Source of the DNA: Sphingomonas sp. Leaf20
GTDB lineage: Bacteria; Pseudomonadota; Alphaproteobacteria; Sphingomonadales; Sphingomonadaceae
Direction of reading: 5' to 3'
DNA length: 64,000 nucleotides
Assembly: GCF_001421535.1 (NCBI RefSeq)
Contig: NZ_LMKN01000009.1
Coordinates: 187,695 to 251,694 of the forward strand
Position numbers and translations under genes: made by a program. Shown here one piece after another: positions 1 to 8,506 of this stretch. The notes beneath the pieces are model-generated. The model had not been told where the DNA came from. It was given only the letters and a program-made list of their open reading frames with translations, and did not search any database. Position 1 is the first letter of the stretch; every line of letters begins with the position of its first letter.

Positions 1-123
1 GTCGACCAGCGCCGCCATGCTGTCCCGCGGGAAGCAGGGATCGGCGTCGTACCGCGCGCCCAAGGTCGCGAGCGTCCGCGCAAGATCCGGCGCTTGGGCG
101 TCAGTGGGATCACTGCGGCTCAA
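1..123 (-). CDS. Probable acyl-CoA dehydrogenase-like protein, N-terminal 41 codons only
   Basis: This is an open frame that runs off the left edge of the window. It starts with a TTG at 123-121 that overlaps the TGA of the upstream glycosyltransferase (TTGA overlap), so it is the next gene of the same minus-strand operon. The visible protein contains LARTLATLGARYDADPCFPR, which resembles the N-terminal helix of acyl-CoA dehydrogenases, where FPRE/FPAEAFAAL stretches are common. Operons pairing a GT4, a GT2 and an acyl-CoA dehydrogenase-like protein are known in sphingomonads and methylobacteria, which supports the guess. No catalytic residue lies in the visible part, so the family call is an inference. 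Confidence 0.5.
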   Translation of the reverse strand, partial: MSRSDPTDAQAPDLARTLATLGARYDADPCFPRDSMAALVD

Positions 124-1037
124 CGGTCGAGCGCCAACGGCATGTCGCAGATCATCGGCGGGAGATCGCGTTCATCCGGAACGCGCTCCCCGACCTGGAC
201 TTGCCGGGCCGTACGCCGCCACTCGGCGCGCGTCCGCCACTGGTCGAACGAGGGCAGGAGCGTCGGCTCGTCCCGGATCAGGCGGTCCTCCAGGTCACGC
301 ATATAGTCGGCCATTCCCCCGGCCGCGCGGCCCGACGTGCGCGCCGACGCGCGTGTCCAGACGTTCATGGGATGACCTAGACGTCCTCCCGCTGCGATCG
401 CGTTCTCGACCAGCGCACGGTCTTCGCCCGAGGGGAGTATGGGCACTCCGCCAGCGGCCCGATACAGCGCGGCGGTGATTGCGAGGCTTGCCCCCGTGTG
501 GTCGCCGTGACGAGGGGCGGGGTCCCAGGGGCACGGGTCGATCTCTTCCTCGATCGCACGGACGCAACTCCAGTAGCGATCGAGCTTGGTGCGCATCGCC
601 ACGACGTCGGCCGCCACGCGCTCCTCCTCGTCGAGCACGATCCGGCCACCGACCATGTCCAGTCCGCAGTCGATCGCTCGGAGAGCGTTTCCGATCCAGT
701 CCGGCGGCGGCCGCGTATCGGCGTCGGTCGAGATCAGCACACCGTCGACGGAATCGACGCGCGCCAATCCGGCGTCCATCGCCAGCCTTCGCGCCATGCC
801 GGCATGCGCGTCGGCAGGCGGAAGATCATGCGACGTGATCACCATGTCGAGCCGGCCAGCCCAGCGTGCCTGGCGCTGCGTCGCGACGGAGAGGCTCTCG
901 TCGGTGCTGTTGTTGATGCACAACGCGACCGGGACGCGGCCGACGACGTCCTGCGCAGCGAGCGCGTCGAGCAGGACCGGCAGCCGCTCGGCTTCGTCGC
1001 GCGCGGGGATACAGATGCAGAAGCGTGGTGCGGTCAC
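120..1037 (-). CDS. Glycosyltransferase family 2
   Basis: A 305-residue GT-A fold sugar transferase, cytoplasmic or membrane-associated, expected to move a sugar from a nucleotide donor. The protein opens with APRFCICIPARDEAERLP, the usual first strand of GT2 enzymes, and has the metal-binding DxD region as STDADTRPPPDWI near residue 120. The open frame extends upstream to 1262, but the homologous part begins at the GTG at 1037, which forms a GTGA overlap with the stop of the preceding GT4 gene; that start is chosen. Acceptor and product cannot be read from sequence. Neighbours suggest a small envelope or capsule glycoconjugate pathway. Confidence 0.85.
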   Translation of the reverse strand: MTAPRFCICIPARDEAERLPVLLDALAAQDVVGRVPVALCINNSTDESLSVATQRQARWAGRLDMVITSHDLPPADAHAGMARRLAMDAGLARVDSVDGVLISTDADTRPPPDWIGNALRAIDCGLDMVGGRIVLDEEERVAADVVAMRTKLDRYWSCVRAIEEEIDPCPWDPAPRHGDHTGASLAITAALYRAAGGVPILPSGEDRALVENAIAAGGRLGHPMNVWTRASARTSGRAAGGMADYMRDLEDRLIRDEPTLLPSFDQWRTRAEWRRTARQVQVGERVPDERDLPPMICDMPLALDR

Positions 1038-2146
1038 GCGGCACCCGCGAGCGACACCGGGTCGGACCGGCGCATCCTGCTGCGCGATGCCGGCCGCGAC
1101 CGGGTCATGTCGGCATAGAGCGCTTCGTACTGGTCGATCATCACGTCGGCATCGCAGATCGCCTCGGCACGGCGACGGCATGCGCCACGGTCGAGCGTGA
1201 CGGCGCGGGTCACGGCCTTGGCCAGTGCCGCGACGTCGTCGCCCGGGGCCAGTGTCCCGCAAGTCTCATCGAGAAGCGCGGGAATCGCGCCACGGGCGAA
1301 CGCCGCAACTGGCGTGCCGCAGGCGAGCGCCTCCGCGACGACGAGCCCGTAAGGCTCTTCCCAGCGCGGCGTGCACAGGAATGCCCGCGCGCCGCCGACC
1401 AGGTCCGCCAGCGCGGCATGGTCGAGATGCCCGACATGCGTCACGTCAGTCCCGAGGCGGGGCGCAATCTCGGCATCGAAATAGGCGGGATCCGAGATCG
1501 GCCCGGCGATCCTCAATGCGTGCCCCGCGAGCCGGGCTGCGTCGATCGCCATGTGAAGCCCCTTCTCGGGGACGATCCGGCCATACCAGATCAGATACGG
1601 GTCAGGAGCGGGTGCGGGCTGGAAGGGGAAGCAATCGAGATCGATGCCGTTGGCGATCGTCCGGTCGATCGCGGTGACGTGACCCCACATCGCCCGGATG
1701 CTGTCGGATACCGCGACGAACCGCATGTTCGGCGCCTTGCATAACCGGATCCCGCTTTCGAGCCAGCAGAAGGGCGGCGTGTGGAGCGTCGTCACCATCG
1801 GCGTCTCGAGCGTCTCCGCCATCGACACGGGCAGATAATGGAGCGAGTTGTTGTGGATCACGTCGAAACGTCGCGAGCGAAGCATGCTCATCAGGCGGAG
1901 ATACGCGTGATGCTCGCGAAAGAAGGTGACGTCGTTCGCCTCTGCGGTGCCCGTCTCCAGCAACGACGTCTCGTCGCAGATCGCCTCGAGACCGAGTGCA
2001 GGGTCGGACTGCATCGATGCGAAGACCGTGACCGCATGCCCGCGTTTTTTCAGCGACGTCGCAAGCAGGTGCGTATGCATTTCAAGCCCACCGGCAAATG
2101 GCTCGCGGATCGCATGTTTGAGATGGGCAATAATCGCAATGCGCAT
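1034..2146 (-). CDS. Glycosyltransferase family 4 (GT-B fold)
   Basis: A 370-residue retaining glycosyltransferase. The N-terminal half shows the GT4 pattern MRIAIIAHLKHAIREPFAGG followed by EMHTHLLATSLKKRGHAV. The C-terminal nucleotide-sugar site has the E-x7-E motif in EEPYGLVVAEALACGTPV, preceded by WYGRIVPEKGLHMAIDAA. An AAGGGG stretch sits just before the ATG at 2146. It is the first gene of the operon, followed with 4-base overlaps by a GT2 and the partial gene at the window edge. Two FNR/Crp-like boxes lie about 100 bases upstream. The sugar and acceptor are unknown. Confidence 0.88.
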   Translation of the reverse strand: MRIAIIAHLKHAIREPFAGGLEMHTHLLATSLKKRGHAVTVFASMQSDPALGLEAICDETSLLETGTAEANDVTFFREHHAYLRLMSMLRSRRFDVIHNNSLHYLPVSMAETLETPMVTTLHTPPFCWLESGIRLCKAPNMRFVAVSDSIRAMWGHVTAIDRTIANGIDLDCFPFQPAPAPDPYLIWYGRIVPEKGLHMAIDAARLAGHALRIAGPISDPAYFDAEIAPRLGTDVTHVGHLDHAALADLVGGARAFLCTPRWEEPYGLVVAEALACGTPVAAFARGAIPALLDETCGTLAPGDDVAALAKAVTRAVTLDRGACRRRAEAICDADVMIDQYEALYADMTRSRPASRSRMRRSDPVSLAGAA

Positions 2147-2242
2147 TCAGGCCCCTTATCGACGTTTCTCCGATCTCCGTCGGCTCTGCGAGTGGAAACG
2201 CGTTCGGACGAAATAAGTCTCGCGTGACACGACACGTTCTTG

Positions 2243-2281
2243 ATGATCCAAATCAAGCGATTTCGAAGTGATGTGGATCAA
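2243..2281. promoter_or_regulatory. Tandem FNR/Crp-family-like boxes upstream of the glycosyltransferase operon
   Basis: Two 14-base sites match the FNR/FixK pattern TTGAT-N4-ATCAA closely. Site 1 is ATGAT-CCAA-ATCAA at 2243-2256 (9 of 10 specific bases) and site 2 is GTGAT-GTGG-ATCAA at 2268-2281 (9 of 10). Their centres are 25 bases apart. They lie between the GT4 start at 2146 and the end of maiA at 2309, so they can only serve the minus-strand operon. A possible -10 (TTATTT, minus strand, 2216-2211) would put site 1 near -42 to -45. A Crp-like factor cannot be excluded, since half-site 2 starts GTGA. Confidence 0.45.
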
Positions 2282-2308
2282 GACTACCGACGGATAGTCT
2301 TCGGGTGA

Positions 2309-2947
2309 TCAGGTCGGGTCGCTATCGGGCTGTCGATCGGGATGCGCCGCGACGAATGCCGGATGTTCGCGCGCCCGTTCGGCCGCGGCAAGCAGGCGCG
2401 GGTAAGGCGCCAGGTCGACCTTGAACCGTTCGGCGGAATAGACTTGCGGGACGAGGTAGCAATCCGCGAGCGTGAGCGTCGGGCCGAACGCGAAACCCCG
2501 GCCATGGCGCGCGATCATCGATTCCAGCGCGGCAAACCCCTCATGGATCCAGCGCCCGATCCAGTGCGTGACGTCATCGGGCGTCGCCTTCAGCGTCGTG
2601 CGCAGCGTCTCGAGGATGCGCAGGTTGTTGACCGGGTGGATGTCGCACCCGATCGTCGCCGCCATCGCGCGGACGAGCGCCGCATCGACCGCCGCCTCCG
2701 GTAACAGCGGCGGATCGGGGTAGGTCGCCTCGAGCCATTCGAGGATCGCGGGCGACTGCGTCAGGATCGTGCCGCCGATATCGAGCGCGGGGACGAGGCC
2801 CTGTGGGTTGACCGCGCGGTAGCCCTCGTCATGGTGCGCGCCCGTCCGAAGGTCGTGCGTATGCTGCTGAAACGCGATGCCCTTCAGGTTGAGTGCGATG
2901 CGAACGCGATACGACGTCGTCGACCGCCAATAGCCGTGCAGGATCAT
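2309..2947 (-). CDS. maiA: Maleylacetoacetate isomerase (zeta-class glutathione transferase)
   Basis: A 212-residue protein of the zeta GST family. These enzymes use glutathione to isomerise maleylacetoacetate to fumarylacetoacetate in the homogentisate (tyrosine/phenylalanine) pathway or the gentisate pathway. The N-terminal thioredoxin-fold domain has GYWRSTTSYRVRIALNLKGI, where the STTS segment stands in for the usual SSCS/SSAS catalytic motif. The glutathione-site signature VNPQGLVPAL and the TQSPAILEWLE segment follow. The C-terminal helical domain has the GCDIHPVNNLRIL stretch typical of MaiA. The start may be ATG 2947 or an in-frame ATG at 2965; neither has a clear ribosome site. Homogentisate dioxygenase and fumarylacetoacetase are not in the window. 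Confidence 0.9.
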   Translation of the reverse strand: MILHGYWRSTTSYRVRIALNLKGIAFQQHTHDLRTGAHHDEGYRAVNPQGLVPALDIGGTILTQSPAILEWLEATYPDPPLLPEAAVDAALVRAMAATIGCDIHPVNNLRILETLRTTLKATPDDVTHWIGRWIHEGFAALESMIARHGRGFAFGPTLTLADCYLVPQVYSAERFKVDLAPYPRLLAAAERAREHPAFVAAHPDRQPDSDPT

Positions 2948-3095
2948 GCGATTGCGGGCCGGCATAGTGGAGCAGTCGTCAGCACGATTTCATCGACCTC
3001 GCGAGAGATGCGGGGCAGCTTTGCGATCGCCGCTGCCCGCGACGCGCCGTTTGCCGGGACGTCTGCGGCAACGCTGCGCCCCGGCCGGGATGGTG

Positions 3096-5216
3096 TCAAT
3101 TGCTACCATCCTGCTTTGCCAGCAGACGGAACCGGTGAAGCAGCGGCTCGGTATAGCCGTTCGGCTGGTCGACGCCCTCGAACACGAGCGCGCGCGCGGC
3201 CTGGTAGGCGAGGCTGGTGCCCGCGTTACCCGCAAGCGCGCGGTAAAGCGGATCGTGTGCATTCTGCGCATCGACCTTGACCGCCATGCGGGCGAACGCG
3301 GCGTCGATCTCGTGCGCCGAGGCGACCCCGTGGAGCAGCCAGTTGGCCATGTGCTGCGCGCTGATCCGCAACGTCGCGCGGTCCTCCATCAACCCGATAT
3401 CGTGAATATCAGGGACCTTCGAGCAGCCGACGCCCTGATCGATCCAGCGCACGACATAACCGAGTATCCCCTGCGCGTTGTTGTCGAGCTCGTCGCGGAT
3501 TTCGCTTGGCGACCAATTGTGTCCCTCGGCGAGCGGGATCGACAGCAGTGCATCAAGCGGCGCGACGGGCTCGTCCCGTCGCTCGGCCTGGCGCGCGAAG
3601 ACGTCGACAGCATGGTAATGCGTCGCGTGGAGCGTCGCAGCGGTCGGGGAGGGCACCCAGGCGGTGTTTGCGCCGGTGCGTGGGTGCGCGATCTTCTGGT
3701 CGAGCATGTCCGCCATTCGGTCGGGCGCCGCCCACATTCCCTTGCCGATCTGCGCACGGCCGCTCAGGCCACAGGCCAGCCCGATCTGGACGTTGCGGTT
3801 CTCATACGCCGTGATCCAGGCGCTGGTCTTCATCTCGCCCTTTCGGATCATCGCGCCGGCGCGCATCGCGGTGTGCATCTCGTCACCCGTGCGATCGAGG
3901 AAGCCGGTGTTGATGAAGACGATACGGTCCTTCACCGCGTGGATGCAGGCCGCCAGATTGGCCGACGTGCGGCGTTCCTCGTCCATCACGCCGACCTTTA
4001 TCGTATGGCGGTCGAGCCCGAGCAGGTCCTCGATCGCGTCGAACAGCCGGTTGGTAAACGCCGCTTCGTCGGGGCCATGCATCTTGGGCTTGACGATATA
4101 GATCGAGCCCTCGCGGCTGTTCCGTACCGGACCGGTGGCTTTCAGGTCGTGTATCGCGATCAGCGCGGTGACGATGCCGTCGAGGATACCCTCCGGCGCC
4201 TCGGTGCCGTCGGCGAGCAGGACCGCCGGCGTGGTCATCAGATGGCCGACGTTGCGAACGAACAACAGGCTTCGCCCCGGCAGGACGATCTCCGATCCAT
4301 CGGTCGCCGCGTATCGCCGGTCCGCCTCGAGCGTGCGCGTCAGCGTTTGCCCGTTCTTGGCAAAGCTGGCGGACAGGTCGCCCTTCATCAGGCCCAGCCA
4401 GTTGGCATAGGCGGCGATCTTGTCGTCGGCATCGACGGCTGCGACCGAGTCCTCGAGGTCGACGATCGTCGTGAGCGCGGACTCGAGGAGCACGTCGGCA
4501 AGACCAGCCGGGTCGCCGCGACCGATCGGGTGATCGGGATCGATGACAAGTTCGATGTGCAGGCCATTGTGGCGAAGCAGGAAATTGCGCCCGGCCTGGC
4601 CCAGCAACTGTGAGGGATCGGCAAGTGCAGGCTGGTCGCCGTCCCAATCGCGCCACGACCCATCGGCGAGCGGGACATGATCGTCGAGGAAGGCCTTGGC
4701 CCAGTCGATGACCTTTGCGCCGCGCACCGCATCATATCCCCCGCCATCGGGCGTGCCGGGAATCGCATCGGTGCCGTAGAGCGCGTCGTACAAACTGCCC
4801 CAGCGCGCGTTGGCCGCGTTGAGGACGAACCGGGCATTGAGGATCGGCACGACGAGCTGCGGTCCGGCGAGCGTGGCGACCTCGGCATCGACACGCGTCG
4901 ACGTGGCCTCGAAGGGTTCGGGTTCGGGGACGAGATAGCCGATCTCGCGCAGGAACATCTGCTGCGCCGCCGGATCCTGCGACTGCCCCCCCCGCGCCGC
5001 GTACCATGCGTCGATCTTCGCCTGAAGTTCGTCGCGGCGGGCAAGCAGCGCGCGGTTCTCGGGCGCGAAGCGCGCGTAGATCGCGGCAACCCCACGCCAG
5101 AAGTTTGCGGGATCGATGCCGGTCCCGGGCAATGCCTGAGTCTCGAGGAACTGCGCGAGGCGTTCGGCCACGCGCAGCCCAGCCTTGTCGATCATCGCCT
5201 GCGCCGTGCTGTCCAT
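3096..5216 (-). CDS. glcB: Malate synthase G
   Basis: A 706-residue cytoplasmic enzyme, the usual malate synthase G length, condensing glyoxylate with acetyl-CoA to malate. Family signatures include [17 protein letters not shown] in the barrel and [17 protein letters not shown]. Near the C-terminus [14 protein letters not shown] carries the Asp that acts as catalytic base in the E. coli enzyme. The frame is open back to 5312, but ATG 5216 is preceded by AGGAGAG at good spacing and begins [13 protein letters not shown], so that start is chosen. A run of eight G on the coding strand lies at 4993-4986. The divergent LysR gene is its likely regulator. Isocitrate lyase is not nearby, so glyoxylate could come from glycolate or purines. 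Confidence 0.96.
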   Translation of the reverse strand: MDSTAQAMIDKAGLRVAERLAQFLETQALPGTGIDPANFWRGVAAIYARFAPENRALLARRDELQAKIDAWYAARGGQSQDPAAQQMFLREIGYLVPEPEPFEATSTRVDAEVATLAGPQLVVPILNARFVLNAANARWGSLYDALYGTDAIPGTPDGGGYDAVRGAKVIDWAKAFLDDHVPLADGSWRDWDGDQPALADPSQLLGQAGRNFLLRHNGLHIELVIDPDHPIGRGDPAGLADVLLESALTTIVDLEDSVAAVDADDKIAAYANWLGLMKGDLSASFAKNGQTLTRTLEADRRYAATDGSEIVLPGRSLLFVRNVGHLMTTPAVLLADGTEAPEGILDGIVTALIAIHDLKATGPVRNSREGSIYIVKPKMHGPDEAAFTNRLFDAIEDLLGLDRHTIKVGVMDEERRTSANLAACIHAVKDRIVFINTGFLDRTGDEMHTAMRAGAMIRKGEMKTSAWITAYENRNVQIGLACGLSGRAQIGKGMWAAPDRMADMLDQKIAHPRTGANTAWVPSPTAATLHATHYHAVDVFARQAERRDEPVAPLDALLSIPLAEGHNWSPSEIRDELDNNAQGILGYVVRWIDQGVGCSKVPDIHDIGLMEDRATLRISAQHMANWLLHGVASAHEIDAAFARMAVKVDAQNAHDPLYRALAGNAGTSLAYQAARALVFEGVDQPNGYTEPLLHRFRLLAKQDGSN

Positions 5217-5311
5217 CAATCTCTCTCCTAACGATGGCGCCCCGTCTATACGAACGGCCGTCTGTTCGGTAGACGATCGATTGTTGAAACTGTCGATCGC
5301 CGGGAGAAACA
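5217..5311. promoter_or_regulatory. Divergent glcB / lysR intergenic region with two inverted repeats
   Basis: This 95-base gap must contain both divergent promoters. It holds a perfect inverted repeat CGATCGA (5274-5280) / TCGATCG (5293-5299) with a 12-base spacer, which is the size of a LysR-type binding site. A second repeat is CGAAC (5251-5255) / GTTCG (5264-5268). LysR regulators usually bind such sites between themselves and a divergent target, so the first repeat is the better operator candidate. No clear -35/-10 pair could be fixed by eye. Confidence 0.45.
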
Positions 5312-6211
5312 ATGGACCCCGATACTGCCTTGTTCGTCGAGGTCGTCGCGGCGGGAAGCCTGAGCGGGGCGGCGCGCGGGCGCGGCGTGTCGCCCGCGAT
5401 GGTATCGAAGCGGATCGCGCGGCTCGAGACCCGACTGGGCGTGCGTCTGCTCAACCGGACGACGCGTCGGCTTGAACTGACGGCGCGCGGCGCACTCTAT
5501 CATACCGACATGGTCGCGGTCGTCGCTGCGATCCGTGCGGCAGAAGCGCGGATCATGGAGGACGGTGCCGGCCCGACCGGTCCGTTGCGAGTCAGCGCGC
5601 CGACGTCGTTCGGGCGTCTGCACCTGGCGCCGCGTCTGAAACCGTTTCTCGACGCGCATCCGAACGTTGCCCTCGACCTCGATCTGTCGGACGGGTTTTC
5701 CGATCTGCTCGGCGACGGTGTCGATCTCGCGATCAGGATCGCGCCCTCGGCCGAGCCAGGCGTCGCCACGCCGGGGTTTGTCGCGCATCGCCTATCCGAC
5801 AGTCGTCGCGTTCTGTGTGCCGCGCCAGCGTATCTGGAGGCGGCGGGAACGCCGGGGACGGTGGCGGCGCTGGAAGGCCACCGGCTGCTGGCGGCGCGGG
5901 GACAATTGCCGTGGCGGCTCGCCGGACCGCGCGGCGATCTCACGATCGATGGTGAAAGCCATGTCCGGACGAACTCGAGCGAGGTGGTGCGCGAACTCAC
6001 GGTGGCCGGCGTGGGTATCGCGCTGCGCTCGCTCTGGGACGTCAGCGGCGATCTCGCGTCGGGGCGGCTGGTCCGTGTTCTGCCGGCGTTCGAGGGCAGC
6101 GCGGATGTCGGCATCTACGCGGTCCATGCGCGTGTCGCGCCGACCGCGGTCCATGCGTTGCTCGGCTATCTGCGCGGGTTGTGGCTACCGACGCCGCCCT
6201 GGGGGGGCTGA
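5312..6211 (+). CDS. LysR-family transcriptional regulator
   Basis: A 299-residue DNA-binding protein. The N-terminal winged helix-turn-helix is clear: [20 protein letters not shown], then [17 protein letters not shown] and [16 protein letters not shown] (residues about 8-65). The effector domain follows from about residue 90, opening [13 protein letters not shown], as in the CrgA-like LysR group acting on aromatic or organic-acid genes. ATG 5312 follows GGGAGAAACA. It faces away from glcB with 95 bases between, so control of malate synthase is the simplest guess. Its 3' end overlaps the convergent MarR gene by 46 bases. Effector unknown. Confidence 0.92.
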   Translation: MDPDTALFVEVVAAGSLSGAARGRGVSPAMVSKRIARLETRLGVRLLNRTTRRLELTARGALYHTDMVAVVAAIRAAEARIMEDGAGPTGPLRVSAPTSFGRLHLAPRLKPFLDAHPNVALDLDLSDGFSDLLGDGVDLAIRIAPSAEPGVATPGFVAHRLSDSRRVLCAAPAYLEAAGTPGTVAALEGHRLLAARGQLPWRLAGPRGDLTIDGESHVRTNSSEVVRELTVAGVGIALRSLWDVSGDLASGRLVRVLPAFEGSADVGIYAVHARVAPTAVHALLGYLRGLWLPTPPWGG

Positions 6212-6693
6212 TCGAGCGCGGCGGTGACCGCATCGATCCGTCGCAGCATGGCCGTGAACGCCGCGACCTCTGCCGGGTCGAACTGCGCGAATATGCGCGC
6301 TTCGAGATCCTGCGCCTTGGGCGCGATCGCTGCATACAGCGTCCGTCCTGCGTCGCTCAGCATCAGCAGGTGCGATCGCCGGTCCGCCGCATTGGCGCTC
6401 CGTTCGAGCAGCCCGCGTTCGACCAGCGCGATCGCGGCGCGGCTGACGGTGACCTTGTCCATCCGCGTGCGGTGACCGATCTCGGCCTGCGTGATGCCGC
6501 CCGTTTCCGCGACGACCGCGATCAGCCGCCATTCGGGGATCGAGAGGCCGAACAGCGCTTCATAGCTTCGCGCAATCGTGTCGCTGACGAGGTTCGATGT
6601 GAACGAAAGCCGGAACGGAATGAAATCGTCGAGCAGCAGGGGGCGGACAGACGTCGGGTCCGCGGGACCTGATTGGGGGAGCGGCGTTGGCAT
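6166..6693 (-). CDS. MarR-family transcriptional regulator
   Basis: A 175-residue (from ATG 6693) winged helix-turn-helix protein of the MarR type, normally a dimeric repressor released by small phenolic ligands. The recognition region reads GGITQAEIGHRTRMDKVTVS, followed by the wing NAADRRSHLLMLSDAGRTLY, both diagnostic. An upstream in-frame start at 6729 exists but adds no family-like sequence. The gene diverges from the Rieske protein, with overlapping dyads in the gap, so autoregulation and control of that gene are likely. Its end runs 46 bases into the convergent LysR gene. Being within a few kilobases of maiA fits a role in aromatic metabolism, but that is inference. Confidence 0.88.
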   Translation of the reverse strand: MPTPLPQSGPADPTSVRPLLLDDFIPFRLSFTSNLVSDTIARSYEALFGLSIPEWRLIAVVAETGGITQAEIGHRTRMDKVTVSRAAIALVERGLLERSANAADRRSHLLMLSDAGRTLYAAIAPKAQDLEARIFAQFDPAEVAAFTAMLRRIDAVTAALDQPPQGGVGSHNPRR

Positions 6694-6736
6694 GATCGCG
6701 GATAGTAGCGGTTGACACGGTTGGCGCAAACGGACA

Positions 6737-6754
6737 GTTGGTATCCAACGATAC
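6737..6754. promoter_or_regulatory. Overlapping dyads, candidate MarR operator
   Basis: Two inverted repeats share bases here: GTTGG-TAT-CCAAC at 6737-6749 and GTATC-CAAC-GATAC at 6741-6754. They lie between the MarR start (6693) and the Rieske start (6808). MarR proteins typically bind dyads of about this length in their own divergent promoter, so this is the best operator candidate in the gap. Binding is inferred. Confidence 0.45.
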
Positions 6755-6807
6755 TAAATGGAGAGGCTGCCTCATGCCTTGGGCGGCGCTACGATCACCC
6801 TTTGTGC

Positions 6808-7251
6808 ATGACCATGTCCGACACTGACATTGACACACCCGACGACGCGGGCGCTGTCGTTCCCGCCTCGGACCGGCTGTTCGCGACGCCGGCAGGCATC
6901 GCTCTCGGGCCGGTCGATGCGGTCCTGCCGGGTGCTGCGCGCGGTTATGTGGTGCAGATGCGCGCGGGGCGATTCCACGGTTTCGTCGTCAGGCGCGGCG
7001 ACGCGGTGTTCGGCTATGTCGATCGATGCCCGCACGCCGGCCTTCCGCTTGCGCACGCCCTCGACGATTATCTGACACCGCGTGGCGACCTGATCGTCTG
7101 CGGGTGGCATTCGGCGATGTTTGCGATCGAGGACGGCCGGTGTGTCGGCGGACCGTGCATCGGGCAATCGCTTGCAGCCTGGCCGGTCGAAATCGTACAC
7201 GGCGTGCTCAAAACCTGCGGACCGCCGGAACCGCACGCACAAGACGTTTGA
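6808..7251 (+). CDS. Small Rieske [2Fe-2S] protein
   Basis: A 147-residue single-domain Rieske protein. The two cluster-binding boxes are CPHAG (Cys74, His76) and CGWHSAMF (Cys98, His101), giving C-x-H then C-x2-H as required for a [2Fe-2S] Rieske centre. There is no oxygenase catalytic domain or membrane anchor, so it looks like a soluble electron carrier or a regulatory iron-sulfur protein. ATG 6808 and ATG 6814 are both possible; an open frame reaches back to 6712 without family-like residues. It is divergent from the MarR regulator. It lies 57 bases before the leucine operon and could be read into it. Its redox partner is not evident. Confidence 0.85.
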   Translation: MTMSDTDIDTPDDAGAVVPASDRLFATPAGIALGPVDAVLPGAARGYVVQMRAGRFHGFVVRRGDAVFGYVDRCPHAGLPLAHALDDYLTPRGDLIVCGWHSAMFAIEDGRCVGGPCIGQSLAAWPVEIVHGVLKTCGPPEPHAQDV

Positions 7252-7308
7252 GATATTGGCGAACAATCCCCGCTAAGCCACGGGAAACATGACTTTGAGG
7301 AGAGTTTC

Positions 7309-8475
7309 TTGACGCCTGATTTCGATTTCGCCCTGGGCGAAGCCGCGGACATGATCCGCGACACGACGCAGCGTTTCGCAAACGAGAAGATCGCCCCCCT
7401 CGCCGCGAAAATCGACGCCGACGACTGGTTCCCGCGCGAACTGTGGCCGGCCATGGGTGAGCTGGGGCTTCACGGCATCACCGTCGAGGAGGAGTTTGGC
7501 GGGCTTGGTCTTGGCTATCTGGAGCATGTCGTTGCGGTCGAGGAAGTCAGTCGTGCATCGGCATCGATCGGGCTGAGCTATGGTGCGCACTCGAACCTGT
7601 GCGTCAATCAGATCCGCCGCTGGGGCAATCCCGAACAAAAGGCGAAATACCTGCCCAAGCTCGTTTCGGGCGAGCATGTCGGCAGCCTCGCCATGTCCGA
7701 GGCCGGGGCAGGGTCGGATGTCGTCTCGATGAAGCTGAAGGCCGTCAAGACGGATCGCGGCTATGTCCTCAACGGCACGAAGTTCTGGATCACCAACGCT
7801 GCGTACGCGGACACGCTCGTCGTCTATGCGAAGACGGGCGAGGGATCGAAGGGCATCACCGCCTTCCTGATCGAGAAGGACATGCCGGGCTTTGCGATCG
7901 GCCAGAAGATCGACAAGATGGGGATGCGTGGTTCGCCGACCGCCGAGCTGGTCTTCGCCGATTGCGAGGTGCCTTTCGAGGCGGTGATGGGCCCCGAAAA
8001 TGGCGGCGTCGGTGTGCTGATGTCCGGTCTCGATTACGAGCGCGCGGTGCTGGCCGGGATCCAGCTTGGCATCATGCAGGCGTGCCTCGACGTGGTCATT
8101 CCCTATGTCCGCGAGCGCAAGCAGTTCGGCACGCCGATCGGGCAGTTCCAGCTGATCCAGGCAAAGGTCGCCGACATGTACGTCGCGCTGAGTTCGGCGC
8201 GCGCCTATGTCTATGCGGTTGCGCGGTCATGTGACGCGGGCAAGACGACGCGGTTCGATGCGGCGGGCGCGATCCTGCTTGCGAGCGAGAGCGCGGTAAA
8301 GGTCTCGCTCGAGTCGATCCAGGCGCTGGGGGGCGCGGGCTATACCAAGGATTGGCCGGTCGAGCGGTTCATGCGTGATGCCAAGCTGCTCGACATCGGC
8401 GCGGGTACGAATGAGATCCGGCGGATGCTGATCGGCCGCGAGCTCATCGGCGCCGCGCCGAAGGTGATGCAGTGA
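7309..8475 (+). CDS. ivd: Isovaleryl-CoA dehydrogenase
   Basis: A 388-residue FAD enzyme converting isovaleryl-CoA to 3-methylcrotonyl-CoA in leucine breakdown. It is a full-length acyl-CoA dehydrogenase with [19 protein letters not shown] and [11 protein letters not shown] at the flavin site. The catalytic Glu lies at residue 244 in [12 protein letters not shown], the position special to isovaleryl-CoA dehydrogenases, rather than the late Glu of most family members. The C-terminus has [20 protein letters not shown]. The start is a TTG with GAGGAGAG before it. It heads an operon with both methylcrotonyl-CoA carboxylase subunits, which settles the substrate. Confidence 0.95.
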   Translation: MTPDFDFALGEAADMIRDTTQRFANEKIAPLAAKIDADDWFPRELWPAMGELGLHGITVEEEFGGLGLGYLEHVVAVEEVSRASASIGLSYGAHSNLCVNQIRRWGNPEQKAKYLPKLVSGEHVGSLAMSEAGAGSDVVSMKLKAVKTDRGYVLNGTKFWITNAAYADTLVVYAKTGEGSKGITAFLIEKDMPGFAIGQKIDKMGMRGSPTAELVFADCEVPFEAVMGPENGGVGVLMSGLDYERAVLAGIQLGIMQACLDVVIPYVRERKQFGTPIGQFQLIQAKVADMYVALSSARAYVYAVARSCDAGKTTRFDAAGAILLASESAVKVSLESIQALGGAGYTKDWPVERFMRDAKLLDIGAGTNEIRRMLIGRELIGAAPKVMQ

Positions 8476-8506
8476 TCAGAACGGTCATTGCCGGACGGAG
8501 CGGGCG

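Noticed and set aside
2946..4613. A 555-codon open frame on plus opposite malate synthase G
   Set aside because: Shadow of glcB; no family-like segment and no ribosome site.
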